Source: Haliclona indistincta (Eukaryota > Porifera > Demospongiae > Haplosclerida > Chalinidae). From it: a stretch of 64,000 nucleotides of DNA. The notes under the pieces were generated by a model, which saw nothing but the letters and a program-made list of their open reading frames with translations, made no database searches and was not told where the DNA came from. Shown in pieces: positions 51,337-61,207 of this stretch. The stretch lies in assembly GCA_964017065.1 (NCBI GenBank), contig OZ024787.1, forward strand, positions 3,359,921-3,423,920, read 5' to 3'. Made by a program: the position numbers and the translations under genes. Numbering within the stretch: the first letter of the stretch is position 1; each line of letters starts with the position of its first letter.

Positions 51337-52190
51337 GGAATGCTCTCATGCTGTACATATCCCAGCACTAGCTACACCATGGGTGTTTCTCATGTCCTAC
51401 ACTAAAATCCTACTCACAGTCATTGAGTATGGCAGTGGTAAACACCTTATTCTGGTAGTCTTCTCTTGTGGTGTCCAGGTCATTGGACTAGCTTACCCTG
51501 TTTTAGTGTTGTCCTTTCCTCTGCTGGAAAGATTCAGCCACAAGTGCATTCCTCATAAGTGGAATCTTCTTGCAAAGTTTAAGCCTCTACTTGAGGACCT
51601 TATAAAGACAAGTATCGGTTCTGGACAGGAGTGACATTGATAGTGCGATTGACAGTCTCTGTAATATTTTCATTGGCTTGGGGAAATAACTAGGGGAAAA
51701 TTATTAGCTATGGGCCAGGCATCATCAATACTGTTATACTGGGGATTTTCGTGTTTTTGGTCATTTACAAATAATTTGTATAATAATTTGAGCGCACTTG
51801 GAGTATTTATCTTCTCAACTTGTTTTTCCTGGTCACTATAAGTCTCATGCACTGTTGATCCTGACTACTATCAACTAACAACTGTTATCTCTGTCTGTTT
51901 ATCTATGGTGGTCTGTCTTGTCACCATGGTAATGCACCTCTGGTGGAACTTTGACCTCAAGAAGATCAAGGGAAAATTAGGATTAAGACAACAGCACAAG
52001 TACAAAGCAGTGCCCCACGTAGCAACAGATGAGAATGAAGAGAATAGACCTTTGGTATCTCCACCATCAATAGTGTACGGCTCATATAGAGGAGAAAATC
52101 AGTTTGTGCTGGAATTTCCTATTCGTGGTGACATATGTAATCCTCTCCAGTTCTGTTAGCAAGAGAGCCACTACTGTTTGATATTAGTTA
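51337..52190 (+). pseudogene. Truncated, frameshifted copy of gene A
   Basis: It matches gene A from the third TM onward (SHAVHIPALATPWVFLMSYT, ERFSHKCIPHKWNLLAKFKP) but lacks the segment between VT and IEYGSGK. It frameshifts where A has DAYGGPYKD and again near 51690. It reopens at 51905-52159 for the last TM and tail (MVMHLWWNFDLKKI, VSPPSIVYGSYRGENQ). It ends within 155 bases of gene E, repeating the convergent arrangement of A and B. Confidence 0.9.
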
Positions 52191-52343
52191 TTTACTCGAG
52201 ATTACTGTATAATTTAATTTTGACTACGATCGAATTTCATTCGCTACGTACAGTGACAAAAATACCTATTAATAATGAAGTGTTCAACACACACTAAAGT
52301 AATTCATAGTTATCTCCTGCATATCATTGCCGAGCGGCAATTT

Positions 52344-55300
52344 TTATGATGAATTGGTGCTACCATAGCTCATGTCCAATAAAGGCTCTCTGAACTGTGG
52401 AGTAGTGGGTCGCCATTCATCACCATAATTGTTAACTGGTTGATATGTATCAGTATAGCTTATAAATGATGCCAAATACTGATGTGTCTTCGTTGCAAAT
52501 GATGATTTTAGATGTTTAGAGCAGCACAAAAGAACCACTAAAAGAATGTGGTAACTGAGGATTACCATAAATACAAGAAAAACCACAGTAGCCAAGGAGG
52601 ATAAGGTGACAAGTTCTGTTAGATACAAATTGTCTTTCAATGCAAATACTGAGCAAGCAAATACCACCAAGCACAATACAATCATAATCAGTCCATCTAG
52701 CATATTGACAGCCTTGCTCTTGAATGGCTGTGCACTGGCATGCATTATAGTGAAGACCATCAGAATGGGACCATTTACCCAGTACACATATGTCTCAGAA
52801 TATTCACCTACAGCAACAAACACGATCAGTTGTTGTAATAGCAGAATAAGCCTCAGGCCGAACCAGTACTGTTTGTCATCTTTGAATGGACCATGAGCGG
52901 CATCAAGTATTGGCTTGAGATATAAATTAATCATCTTAAATTTTATCCACCATCGAGCACCAAGAAGAAGAATCAGATAAGGTAGAATGAATACAGCAGC
53001 CAAGGCTAAAGAAATAATTGCTAAGAGAGCATGTGGGAAGCTGAAATAAGTAATGGTACCGTCCCGTAACCACACATACCTAGGTTTATCATTAATATTG
53101 CTGTCAGTGTATATTAGACCAACAGAAAAAGCATCAACTGCAGCCAAGAAGAGTCTGGAGACTGAAAGATGAACTACAGTCACTAGAACAGGCACAGCAC
53201 GAGAGTAGACCAGACTAGACACTCTCATTGAGTATCTGCTCACAATCACTACCAGTGCAACAAGAACCAGTAGATATACAGGGAACACTAGCTGTAGCCA
53301 GCTTTTTTCTATTTCTTTCATACCATCATAAAAGCAAAGTGGATACCCGACCCCAAGATTGAGTAGAGCGATATAAACTTGACTAAGACCAAACCAAGAG
53401 TTTTGATATTCAAGAATCTCAGAAAACCCTGTGTTCCAGATGTTTGCAAAGAAAATAAGTCCATTGAGCGTTCCAGTGCTGATAGTAAGTTCAACGGAAA
53501 AAAGGAGAAAAATGATAAGTAAGCCAGCGGCAGCATAAAATAATATTGTAAACAATGACCAGTCAGAACATAGAAAACATTTGTTGGATCCAAACACAGT
53601 GCTATAGTTTCCAATACAGCTGCCACATAAAGCATCATGTCTTGAATCGATGCAAATATCAGCAGAACCTGATTTCCATTGGGGGATAGTATTTTTACAA
53701 AATCCACGATAGCAATGAGGAGATATACCAACTTCACAGTTTTTCCCTTTACTGTTGTTATAGCATCCAATCCACGCCTCGAAGTTAGGCACATTGACTG
53801 CGATATTCTGTATATCACAAGTGAAGTTTAAATGATAGCGTTGGTTCATTGTCTTAATCAATGAATTACATTCACAGATGCCGGTGTGGTTGTCTAGCTC
53901 AAATCCTTTTGGACATTGTTCAAGTATTATTTCAGATTGAAATGTTGGAACATCATCAGGGAAAGAAAATAGTGCAGTAGATACGGCACGGTTGATATTA
54001 ACTTGTTTAGTGTGAATTGTAAGGCTAATGTTTGTGCACATTACACTGCTGTTCAGAATCTGCTCCTTTTCACAATCAGAAAGCCACCAAGAAGATGGTT
54101 GCAAGCTTTGATAATTTTGACCATGAAAGAGTTTCACCTGGACTGATGTGGCAATGTTTGCACCATTACCATCAAGAGCTGCTAGGCCAATTTTAATGTT
54201 TTTTCCTGGATAAGTAGAGAATGTACTCGAAAAATTGTGATTTGGATTTCCATTGACACACGGCATAATTCTGGCTGGTTTGGAATAATACTCATCGTTG
54301 ATGTAATCATCATCAAACAGGAAAATAATGCCATAGAGATTACCTGGATCAATGTGAAGTTGTATTTGCTGGCATTCATCAATTGAAATTGCAGAGACAT
54401 AATTCTGGCCAATATTAGCAATGTTGTCTACAAAAGTAATAAGAGGACCTACTTCTTTAACCTCGGAAAGATTACTGCTCAGAACTTGAAATGTGCAATA
54501 ACTGTTGCTGGAAGAAATTTTGTTGTTAAAACTATAGATTGCTCCTCCATACTTGTAGGTATTGTATTTAAAATTTGCAGACAAATTTGGATAAAGAAAA
54601 AGGTAAGATTGACCCAACAGTAGTAGAGCTGCTCCATTTGAACCAGAATTGTATTGAAAAGAAACATTTCCACTCATGTACACATCAGTGTCATATGCCT
54701 CAATTACAGAACCAATGTTGCGAGTAAAATTAGAGTCTGATAAATAAACAGCTGCCACATCAACAAAAGTCAAGATGGCTCCTGGCATGTACCAGTAGTC
54801 TTTGGTAACTCGATTTTGAACATTTCCACTTACTACTACATCAGTGAAATGGACTGCCAGAGACTTAATGTTTTCATCAGTTGAAATCGTCTCTGCATAT
54901 ACAACTTCAGCTGCACTGTTATACTGAAACTGCACATTTTGAAAGACTACATGAACCATTAGTTGATTGATCTGAGAAGTAGAAAGATACAAAACACTTT
55001 GTCTTTCACTGTTAAACATTCCCGAATTAATGGAAGTTTGTGAAATACTTAAAGAAGTCCAGTCATTTGTGATCGACATGTGAGATTTTTCGTACTTCTT
55101 TGCAAAGTATTTAGAGAAATATGTTACCATAGCAAAACCAGTTCCATGACATGTATTAGACAATACCTCTTGATTTTCAATGATCTCTGTGCCGTTGATC
55201 GCTGTGGTCACATTGGGCAGAGAATCATAATACAGTATCAACACCACAGGAGAACCAGTGTTTAAACCAAAGAAACAACTATTAATTGTCACTGACACAT

Positions 55301-56096
55301 TCTGGCTGACCTGGTTATACACAATTGATAAAGCAGTGGCATATGGAGTTGGTATAGGAGTGCCGTCTGATAGTGGAGAAAGAAATTCAGGAAAACAGAT
55401 TGATGAGTTGAAAAGCTGGTTGGATGCAAACTGTGAGTTGGCTATAGTCAGTAGAGATGGTTTACTATTGTTATGATAGTAGATCATTACACCAATACCG
55501 TCAAAATTCCCAGCGTTGCCAAGAACAATTTCCAATTGAGATAGGTTAGATACTCCATAAACATTTACCACCAAGATAGCGTACCCATAGTACTCCCAGA
55601 TGGTGACAGATGATAAAGAGACTTCACTGCTGTCTACTATTGCAAGAGAAGCATAAGATGTATTGGATAGATAAGGACCTGTTCTATCACAAATCCTATC
55701 AGTCAATGGAAGTAATGGTGCACCACAGTCCATCATCGTGACATTGCTGATGTTGAGTACATTGACATTAACAAACCCTATTCCAGTATTAGTGGTACAT
55801 GTTATCACAGCCTGCTGTTTGCTGACGATGCCGATGTTGTGTCTGTTAGATACCAAGCACAGTCCAGAAGCATTTAGTACATATGAGGGCGAGACTAACT
55901 GTAATACAGTGTTGTTAGGTATTTGCTGGTCATTCTTTCCACAGCCGAGATATTGTTGAAGAACGTTGGTAGCATTAGTCACATCTATCACATGGAGTTT
56001 AACAGAGGAAGCGGCGAGGGGCAACAAACATAACACCAGTTCCAGCAAGAGGAACAGCACACCAGAACTGTTAGTGCTTAGCTGCAACAGCTTCAT
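52344..56096 (-). CDS. Beta-helix ectodomain, multi-pass membrane protein (gene E)
   Basis: Intact single ORF. An in-frame ATG exists at 56195, but the signal peptide starts at the ATG at 56096 (MKLLQLSTNSSGVLFLLLEL), giving 1250 residues. The ectodomain is rich in NxS/T sites. The Cys module has GALCGSC-type spacing but reads DALCGSCIGNYSTVFGSNKC. The loop motif is LKPILDAAHGPFKDDKQYW and the tail reads REPLLDMSYGSTNSS. It is closest to D in the ectodomain and to B in the TM half (SRLFLAAVDAFSVGLIYTDS is shared with B). Its 5' flank, including the coiled-coil exon pair, duplicates that of D. Confidence 0.85.
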   Translation of the reverse strand: MKLLQLSTNSSGVLFLLLELVLCLLPLAASSVKLHVIDVTNATNVLQQYLGCGKNDQQIPNNTVLQLVSPSYVLNASGLCLVSNRHNIGIVSKQQAVITCTTNTGIGFVNVNVLNISNVTMMDCGAPLLPLTDRICDRTGPYLSNTSYASLAIVDSSEVSLSSVTIWEYYGYAILVVNVYGVSNLSQLEIVLGNAGNFDGIGVMIYYHNNSKPSLLTIANSQFASNQLFNSSICFPEFLSPLSDGTPIPTPYATALSIVYNQVSQNVSVTINSCFFGLNTGSPVVLILYYDSLPNVTTAINGTEIIENQEVLSNTCHGTGFAMVTYFSKYFAKKYEKSHMSITNDWTSLSISQTSINSGMFNSERQSVLYLSTSQINQLMVHVVFQNVQFQYNSAAEVVYAETISTDENIKSLAVHFTDVVVSGNVQNRVTKDYWYMPGAILTFVDVAAVYLSDSNFTRNIGSVIEAYDTDVYMSGNVSFQYNSGSNGAALLLLGQSYLFLYPNLSANFKYNTYKYGGAIYSFNNKISSSNSYCTFQVLSSNLSEVKEVGPLITFVDNIANIGQNYVSAISIDECQQIQLHIDPGNLYGIIFLFDDDYINDEYYSKPARIMPCVNGNPNHNFSSTFSTYPGKNIKIGLAALDGNGANIATSVQVKLFHGQNYQSLQPSSWWLSDCEKEQILNSSVMCTNISLTIHTKQVNINRAVSTALFSFPDDVPTFQSEIILEQCPKGFELDNHTGICECNSLIKTMNQRYHLNFTCDIQNIAVNVPNFEAWIGCYNNSKGKNCEVGISPHCYRGFCKNTIPQWKSGSADICIDSRHDALCGSCIGNYSTVFGSNKCFLCSDWSLFTILFYAAAGLLIIFLLFSVELTISTGTLNGLIFFANIWNTGFSEILEYQNSWFGLSQVYIALLNLGVGYPLCFYDGMKEIEKSWLQLVFPVYLLVLVALVVIVSRYSMRVSSLVYSRAVPVLVTVVHLSVSRLFLAAVDAFSVGLIYTDSNINDKPRYVWLRDGTITYFSFPHALLAIISLALAAVFILPYLILLLGARWWIKFKMINLYLKPILDAAHGPFKDDKQYWFGLRLILLLQQLIVFVAVGEYSETYVYWVNGPILMVFTIMHASAQPFKSKAVNMLDGLIMIVLCLVVFACSVFALKDNLYLTELVTLSSLATVVFLVFMVILSYHILLVVLLCCSKHLKSSFATKTHQYLASFISYTDTYQPVNNYGDEWRPTTPQFREPLLDMSYGSTNSS

Positions 56097-56439
56097 CGTT
56101 ACAAAATATTCCCAGCAATGGGCGTACGCGTCAGTGCGAGTGCAAACACGCATGCGTACGTGCTGCCTCATTGAATTGAGTCCATGATTGAGCATTGTCC
56201 ATGTAAAGTCATCAACTCAGCATGCAGTATAATGAAATCATGCATCCCATACTATTTCAAACTAGGCATTAATTTTACCACACACCCAACAATAACTACA
56301 ACAAACACAGAGTCGAATTTTATTTATGAACATCAGTTGAAACAAACACAGGAGGAGAGAGACCACACAATCGATGAGCGAGTTTTAGCAAAGTCATGAA
56401 TCGCCTAAAAAAAGAGAAATAATAACAAATAATTTATGT

Positions 56440-56545
56440 GTGTGAGGGAGAAGATAAAGAGAGAGGAAGGGAAGGAGGGGAGGGAGGGAGGGAGGGAGAG
56501 AGGGGGAGGGAGGGAAGGATGACGGGAGGGAGAGAGAAATCAATA
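56440..56545. repeat. Purine-rich low-complexity tract
   Basis: A GGGA/GAAG run (gggagggagggagggagaga-like) of about 90 bases. It occupies the place of a short agaaagagagag segment in the otherwise similar flank of gene D (about 50445-50470), so it expanded after the duplication. Confidence 0.85.
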
Positions 56546-56559
56546 CTAACAGATCGTAT

Positions 56560-56895
56560 GAATCCATTCTGATCAGTTGAGGTAAGACATATTGAGAGCA
56601 GTAGTGAAGAAGTTCAGTCTCAAATCTGAGCCAAAGTTCACTCAGTCTCTGTTCCAAAACTGCTCGGCACTGATATAAGAAGAGAAATTAACCTTCCAAC
56701 TAAAACCAGGTAAGAACTTGCTTACCTTAATAAGGCTAGAGTATGGTTGACAAACAGACTGACATGATGCCTTCTCCTTCACCTCTGGTGCAGTTTGATA
56801 GAGTAGAGGAGGATCAAGAGGTGTAGTCAGTTGTTCTAGTCTAGCCCTCATTCTCACGACCTCTTCCAGAGTCTGCCTCTCAGATGCTATTGAGT
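56560..56895 (-). pseudogene. Two exons of the coiled-coil gene (copy upstream of E)
   Basis: Minus strand: about 56726-56888 (SERQTLEEVVRMRARLEQLT to CQPYSSLIK) and about 56565-56670 (CRAVLEQRLSELWLRFETEL, then LHYCSQYVLPQLIRMDS). Both match the copy at 50605-50907. The homology stops near 56930, before the two upstream exons, so this copy is truncated or its remainder lies beyond the gap. Confidence 0.55.
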
Positions 56896-57282
56896 TCAAA
56901 GAAAAGTTTACTTAAGGGTGCAGGCCCACGCCCACGCACAATTTTAATTAATTTTTTTAATTAGTTGTCAAGGAGTTGTATCTCTGAAACTATCGTAGTT
57001 AGCAAAGTAAATCAAGCGCTAGTGTAAAGGCTACTATGACTGCAGTCTATTATGCAACACTGAACGCGAAAATCACTACGGGTATGAAACCACGAAAGAT
57101 GACAGATCGGCGTCTTCTAGCCGATATAACTTACCGTGGAATTGTTTCTGGAAACCAATCTCGCACTATCGCACACATCTAAGGAAGGACAAGACCTTGA
57201 CAGAGAGTTTTTCCTAATAATCCGCGTACAACATGTTAAACCAGCAATACCACAAAAGAAAAATCGAATTTCTTGGCTCTGC

Positions 57283-57482
57283 NNNNNNNNNNNNNNNNNN
57301 NNNNNNNNNNNNNNNNNNNNNNNNNNNNNNNNNNNNNNNNNNNNNNNNNNNNNNNNNNNNNNNNNNNNNNNNNNNNNNNNNNNNNNNNNNNNNNNNNNNN
57401 NNNNNNNNNNNNNNNNNNNNNNNNNNNNNNNNNNNNNNNNNNNNNNNNNNNNNNNNNNNNNNNNNNNNNNNNNNNNNNNNNN
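57283..57482. other. Assembly gap, exactly 200 N
   Basis: The sequence changes from AT-rich sponge-like DNA on the left to GC-rich coding DNA on the right. A fixed 200-N run is a common scaffolder placeholder for a gap of unknown size, so adjacency across it is not proven. Confidence 0.98.
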
Positions 57483-57483
57483 C

Positions 57484-57774
57484 AAGGCGACCATCGCGGC
57501 CGCGAAGGTTGTTGGGACGGAGGAGCCGAGTCAGGCGTCGGTGGACGAGGACGAGGACAAAAAGGACGACCCCGTGCACTCCAAATCCGAGGTTCATTTT
57601 GGAGGTTCATCCGAAGTTCACGTGGCGATCGACGAGAGCGCTCTTTCCGCGGAGCACGAGACGACGGGGGATGCGCCGGTCGACGAGGAGACGGAGAAGG
57701 CGAAGGCTGAGTTCCTCGAGGCGCTGGACGGCACCGCGACGAGCGACGAGGAGGAGCCCAGCGCGCCCCGATGA
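57484..57774 (+). CDS. Acidic C-terminal fragment, alga-like gene (5' end in gap)
   Basis: The frame is open from the gap edge (KATIAAAKVVGTEEPS) to TGA at 57772-57774. It is rich in Glu, Asp and Ala (VDEDEDKKDD, DEETEKAKAEFLEALDG) and probably disordered. No domain recognised. It converges with the coiled-coil gene, with 49 bases between stops. Confidence 0.7.
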   Translation, partial: KATIAAAKVVGTEEPSQASVDEDEDKKDDPVHSKSEVHFGGSSEVHVAIDESALSAEHETTGDAPVDEETEKAKAEFLEALDGTATSDEEEPSAPR

Positions 57775-57823
57775 TTAATTCACTCGCGAGTTTTACATAT
57801 TCGTCGTCTCTCTAGCTAGTAGA

Positions 57824-60800
57824 TCACCTCCCGCGATTCGCCGACCGACGCGCGGGCCGCGTCGGCGATCCCATGTCCAACGCCTCGATCAACGCCTCGC
57901 TTCTCGACGTATTCGATCGCTCCGGCGACGCCGTTTGTCTCGCGCGGAGCCGCCGGGCCGACTCGGAGTCACCCGCGGATCTCGGCGCCGAATTCGTCCT
58001 CCTCCCTCGGGAGAAGAGCGCCCTGAAGCCGCTCATGGGCGTCTCCGGCGTCCGTCCGGCCTCCCGCTGCGCCGGCGTGGCGGCGGTGGCGTCGCCGCCG
58101 TGTCCGGTCGCCGGGGTCGCCGGGGTCGCCGCGCCGGCGTCCGACGACGGCGTTCCAACCCCGGTTTCCTCCCGGATCATCACCATGCTCTTCCACACGC
58201 TCTGCTCGAGATCCTTGAGGTGGCGCCTGGCGCTGGCCCACTCGCCTTCGATCGCCACGACGTCCGCGGTGTTCGTCGCGGATGACACCTCCATCACCGC
58301 CACGTCCGCGCGGAACTTTTCGATCTCAATCGCGAGATCCTTCATCCTCGCCTCCGCCTCCTTGACCCTCTCCGCGGTGGCGGCGTGCTCAGCCACGGCG
58401 GCCAAGGCGGCTTTGGCTTTTTCCGACGCGAGCTTAGCCTTCTCCGCGGCGTCCTCCGCGGTAGATCGTGACTCCGCGGCAGCCTTCTCCGCCGACGCGA
58501 GCCTCTGCGCGTTCGCCTTGTCCAGCTTCCCGGGTTTGTCGGTGGAGTTTGACGTTTGCTTGGACGTTTGCGTGGCGACGCCCTGCTGCTTGACCTCGCC
58601 CAAGGATATTTCCACGGTTTTGAGCTTGGCGTCCATGCGCTTCATCTGCGACAGCATCTCCACACCGACCGCCTCCTGCAGCCGCTCCACGCGCGCGGTG
58701 AGCTCGCGCGCGGTGGACTCGTACTTCTCCGCCGCGGCGCTCACGTCCGCCGCGTCCATCGGTGGATTGGGATGGGTCGGAGTCGCAGCCTCCAGTTTCG
58801 CCATCCTACTCTCCAACGCGGACACGGCTTGCGGAGTCACCGCCGTTCCATCGGCCGGCGCGGGCGAGAGTTTAGGGCTCTCGCTCTGTTTCCTCGCGCC
58901 GCGCTCCAGTTTCTTCGTCCGACCCTCCAGTTCCTCGAACGAAGCCTGCGTGGCAGCCTTGAGCGCGTCCGTTTCCTTCCGGGTGCGCTCCGCGGTTTTG
59001 TCCACCGAAGTTCGCAACTCGTCCAGGTCTTCTTTTTTGGCGGTGAGCATAGCCTGCTGGCCGAGGAACGCGATACCTTCCGCGTTGGTCTGGACAATCA
59101 CAGACGTTTCCTTCAGTTCCTTGTGCAGCGCGTCGACCCGTGCGTTGACGTCATCGATCGCGGAGGAGACCGAGCTCATCGAACCCTCGGGGGGACCCTC
59201 GGGACCCTCGGCGTTTTCGTTGTGGACGCTCTCAGCCGCGGCGGCGGCTTCCTCCGCGGCGGCGTTCGCGGCGGCCAGCGCGCTCGCCGCGGACGCGATG
59301 GCGTCGTCAGCCTTGACCGCAATTTGCTTCACCTCGCCCTCGATCCCACCGATCGTTTTCAGGGACTGTTTGGCGATCCTGTTCGCCTCGTTCGCGGCGT
59401 CCTCGGCGGATTTAGCGGTTGACGCGATCCCGACGAGGTTCTCCACCCGCCGCTTCAAGTGGTCCAGTTCGGTTCGTAGCTTTGACTCGATCGCCTCCCT
59501 CGCCTCTTCGGTTTCGTGTGAACCCGTGGGTTTGATGGGCGACGGGGGCGCGGGGGCGCCGACGACGGGCGCGAGGGACTTGACCGCGGCGCGAATGCTC
59601 CGAACTTCGTCCATGCACACGTCCCTGAGTTCGCTCTGCGCGCCCCTCGCCTGCCGCGCGACATCCACCGCCTCGTCAGCCGCGCGCTTGAGGGATTCGA
59701 TGTCGGCGGCGAGCTCGAGACGCACGGCATCCGCGACGGCGGTGGGGTCCAGGCCGGCGGCGGGCGCGGACGGCGGGGTCGGCGCCGGGGGAGGCGGCGG
59801 GGGCGGGGGGCGCGCGTGAACCTCGTTCGCCTTGGCCTCCGCCGCAGCCGCCTTGGCTTCAGCCTCGTTCGCCTTTGCCTCCGCCGCGGCCGCCTTGGCC
59901 TCCGCCGACTTGGCCTTCTTCTCAATCTCCTTCACCGTTTTATGCGCCTTCTCCGCCTTGGACTCGGCGGACTTGGCCTTCGCCTCGACGTCCCTCGCGG
60001 TTTGCTCCGCGGCGGCGACGGCGGCTTTCGCTGTGTCCTCCGCCGCCTTGGTCCGTTTCTCCGCGGCGTCCGCGCGCGCGATGGCGTCCGCGACGCTCGC
60101 CTCCAGCGCGGCGAACCGCGCGTCCATCTGTATCCGCGTTGTTTCGTCCGCGTCGTCATTTTCCCGCACAGCTGTGTCACGCGCGGAGGAGGCCTCCGCG
60201 GCTTCGGCACGAGCCAGCGCGTTGGCCGTCGCGTCCTTCGCATCCTTCGCGTGCGCCTCGGCCCGCGCGGTTCGTTGCTCGGCAGATACGGATGCTTCCT
60301 CTGCGGCTGCGGCGGCTTCCTTGGCGCCCCTCGCGGCGGCCTCCGCGGCGCCGAGCAGGCCTCCGATCCTCATGACCGTCGCCTCGGCGGCGTCGTTGGA
60401 AGCATCGATCTTCGCCTCCGTCTCTGCGAGGATCTGCGCGCGCATCTCTTCGCGGACTCTGCCGATGGTTGCCTCGACGTACGGCGCGATGATGGACGCG
60501 ACGCTCTCCTGGATGCGACGCGTCACCGCCTCGTCGATCGCGGCGGTGTTGTCGGTCGAATCCTCGCGCGCGTCCAGCAGTCCGTCCTCGACGAGCGCCT
60601 GTCGCCGTCGCATGGCTTCCAGCTCGGACTGCAGCGACGCGATGCTCACGGCGATGTCCTCCATCGCGGTGGAGGATGCAAAGTCCGGCGCGGGGGTGGC
60701 GTACGGCGGCGTGCCCGAGCCGCCGCCCGAACCGCGCGGGGTCTTCGCCGCGGACGCCGGCGCCGTCGCGGGGGTTCGGGGCGCCGGGATGGATGTTGAT

Positions 60801-60967
60801 GATGCCCCGTTGGTCGCTGCGCCTTTTGGGCTGCGGGTCTTGGCGGGGGTGAGCTCGTCGAGGCGCCCGCCGCGCTCGAGCTCGGCGACGCGCGCCTCCG
60901 CCTGCTTCCGCGCGCGCTCGCGGATGGAGTTCTCCGCCGCGACGCGGATTTTGTTCAGCTGCTCCAT
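57824..60967 (-). CDS. Large Ala/Glu/Lys-rich coiled-coil protein, alga-like
   Basis: An uninterrupted frame of 1047 residues from the ATG at 60967 (MEQLNKIRVAAENSIRERAR); the longer frame begins with TTG. After a Pro/Ser/Thr-rich stretch, most of the protein is heptad-like Ala-Glu-Lys sequence (AEAKAAAAEAKANEAEAKA), interrupted near the middle by a polyproline run (PPPPPPPPAPTPPSAP). The C-terminus is basic and Ser-rich. It is likely a long structural or tethering coiled coil, with no enzymatic motif. The opposite strand also shows long open frames, a by-product of GC-rich codon use. Function unknown. Confidence 0.8.
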   Translation of the reverse strand: MEQLNKIRVAAENSIRERARKQAEARVAELERGGRLDELTPAKTRSPKGAATNGASSTSIPAPRTPATAPASAAKTPRGSGGGSGTPPYATPAPDFASSTAMEDIAVSIASLQSELEAMRRRQALVEDGLLDAREDSTDNTAAIDEAVTRRIQESVASIIAPYVEATIGRVREEMRAQILAETEAKIDASNDAAEATVMRIGGLLGAAEAAARGAKEAAAAAEEASVSAEQRTARAEAHAKDAKDATANALARAEAAEASSARDTAVRENDDADETTRIQMDARFAALEASVADAIARADAAEKRTKAAEDTAKAAVAAAEQTARDVEAKAKSAESKAEKAHKTVKEIEKKAKSAEAKAAAAEAKANEAEAKAAAAEAKANEVHARPPPPPPPPAPTPPSAPAAGLDPTAVADAVRLELAADIESLKRAADEAVDVARQARGAQSELRDVCMDEVRSIRAAVKSLAPVVGAPAPPSPIKPTGSHETEEAREAIESKLRTELDHLKRRVENLVGIASTAKSAEDAANEANRIAKQSLKTIGGIEGEVKQIAVKADDAIASAASALAAANAAAEEAAAAAESVHNENAEGPEGPPEGSMSSVSSAIDDVNARVDALHKELKETSVIVQTNAEGIAFLGQQAMLTAKKEDLDELRTSVDKTAERTRKETDALKAATQASFEELEGRTKKLERGARKQSESPKLSPAPADGTAVTPQAVSALESRMAKLEAATPTHPNPPMDAADVSAAAEKYESTARELTARVERLQEAVGVEMLSQMKRMDAKLKTVEISLGEVKQQGVATQTSKQTSNSTDKPGKLDKANAQRLASAEKAAAESRSTAEDAAEKAKLASEKAKAALAAVAEHAATAERVKEAEARMKDLAIEIEKFRADVAVMEVSSATNTADVVAIEGEWASARRHLKDLEQSVWKSMVMIREETGVGTPSSDAGAATPATPATGHGGDATAATPAQREAGRTPETPMSGFRALFSRGRRTNSAPRSAGDSESARRLRARQTASPERSNTSRSEALIEALDMGSPTRPARRSANRGR

Positions 60968-61207
60968 GTCCCCCGAGGGCGAAGCAGCCCCGGCGCGATG
61001 GCAACTCTGAGTCGACAAACGAGGCTCGTTTGGAATATCATATTACGAAAAATCGGTTTCAAGTTTGACCGTGAGCGTCGATGAAATAAGCGGCAGTTGA
61101 TCGTATACATTGAAAGCAATTAGCTATGGTTGAAAGCGAAGCGGGCCCTCGCGTGTCGTCGTCCCCCGTCGACCCGCGAACGCGCTCGCCGCGCCCAAAA
61201 TTCGCGT

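Noticed and set aside
57117..57774. ORFs that run through the 200-N gap
   Set aside because: Translation of N is meaningless; only the part right of 57483 is kept as a partial gene.
57873..61010. Long plus-strand ORFs opposite the coiled-coil gene (57873-59819, 59832-61010 and others)
   Set aside because: They are Ser/Ala/Arg-rich mirrors of a GC-rich, Ala/Glu/Lys-coded gene. The minus frame is longer, has plausible coiled-coil content and agrees with gene spacing.
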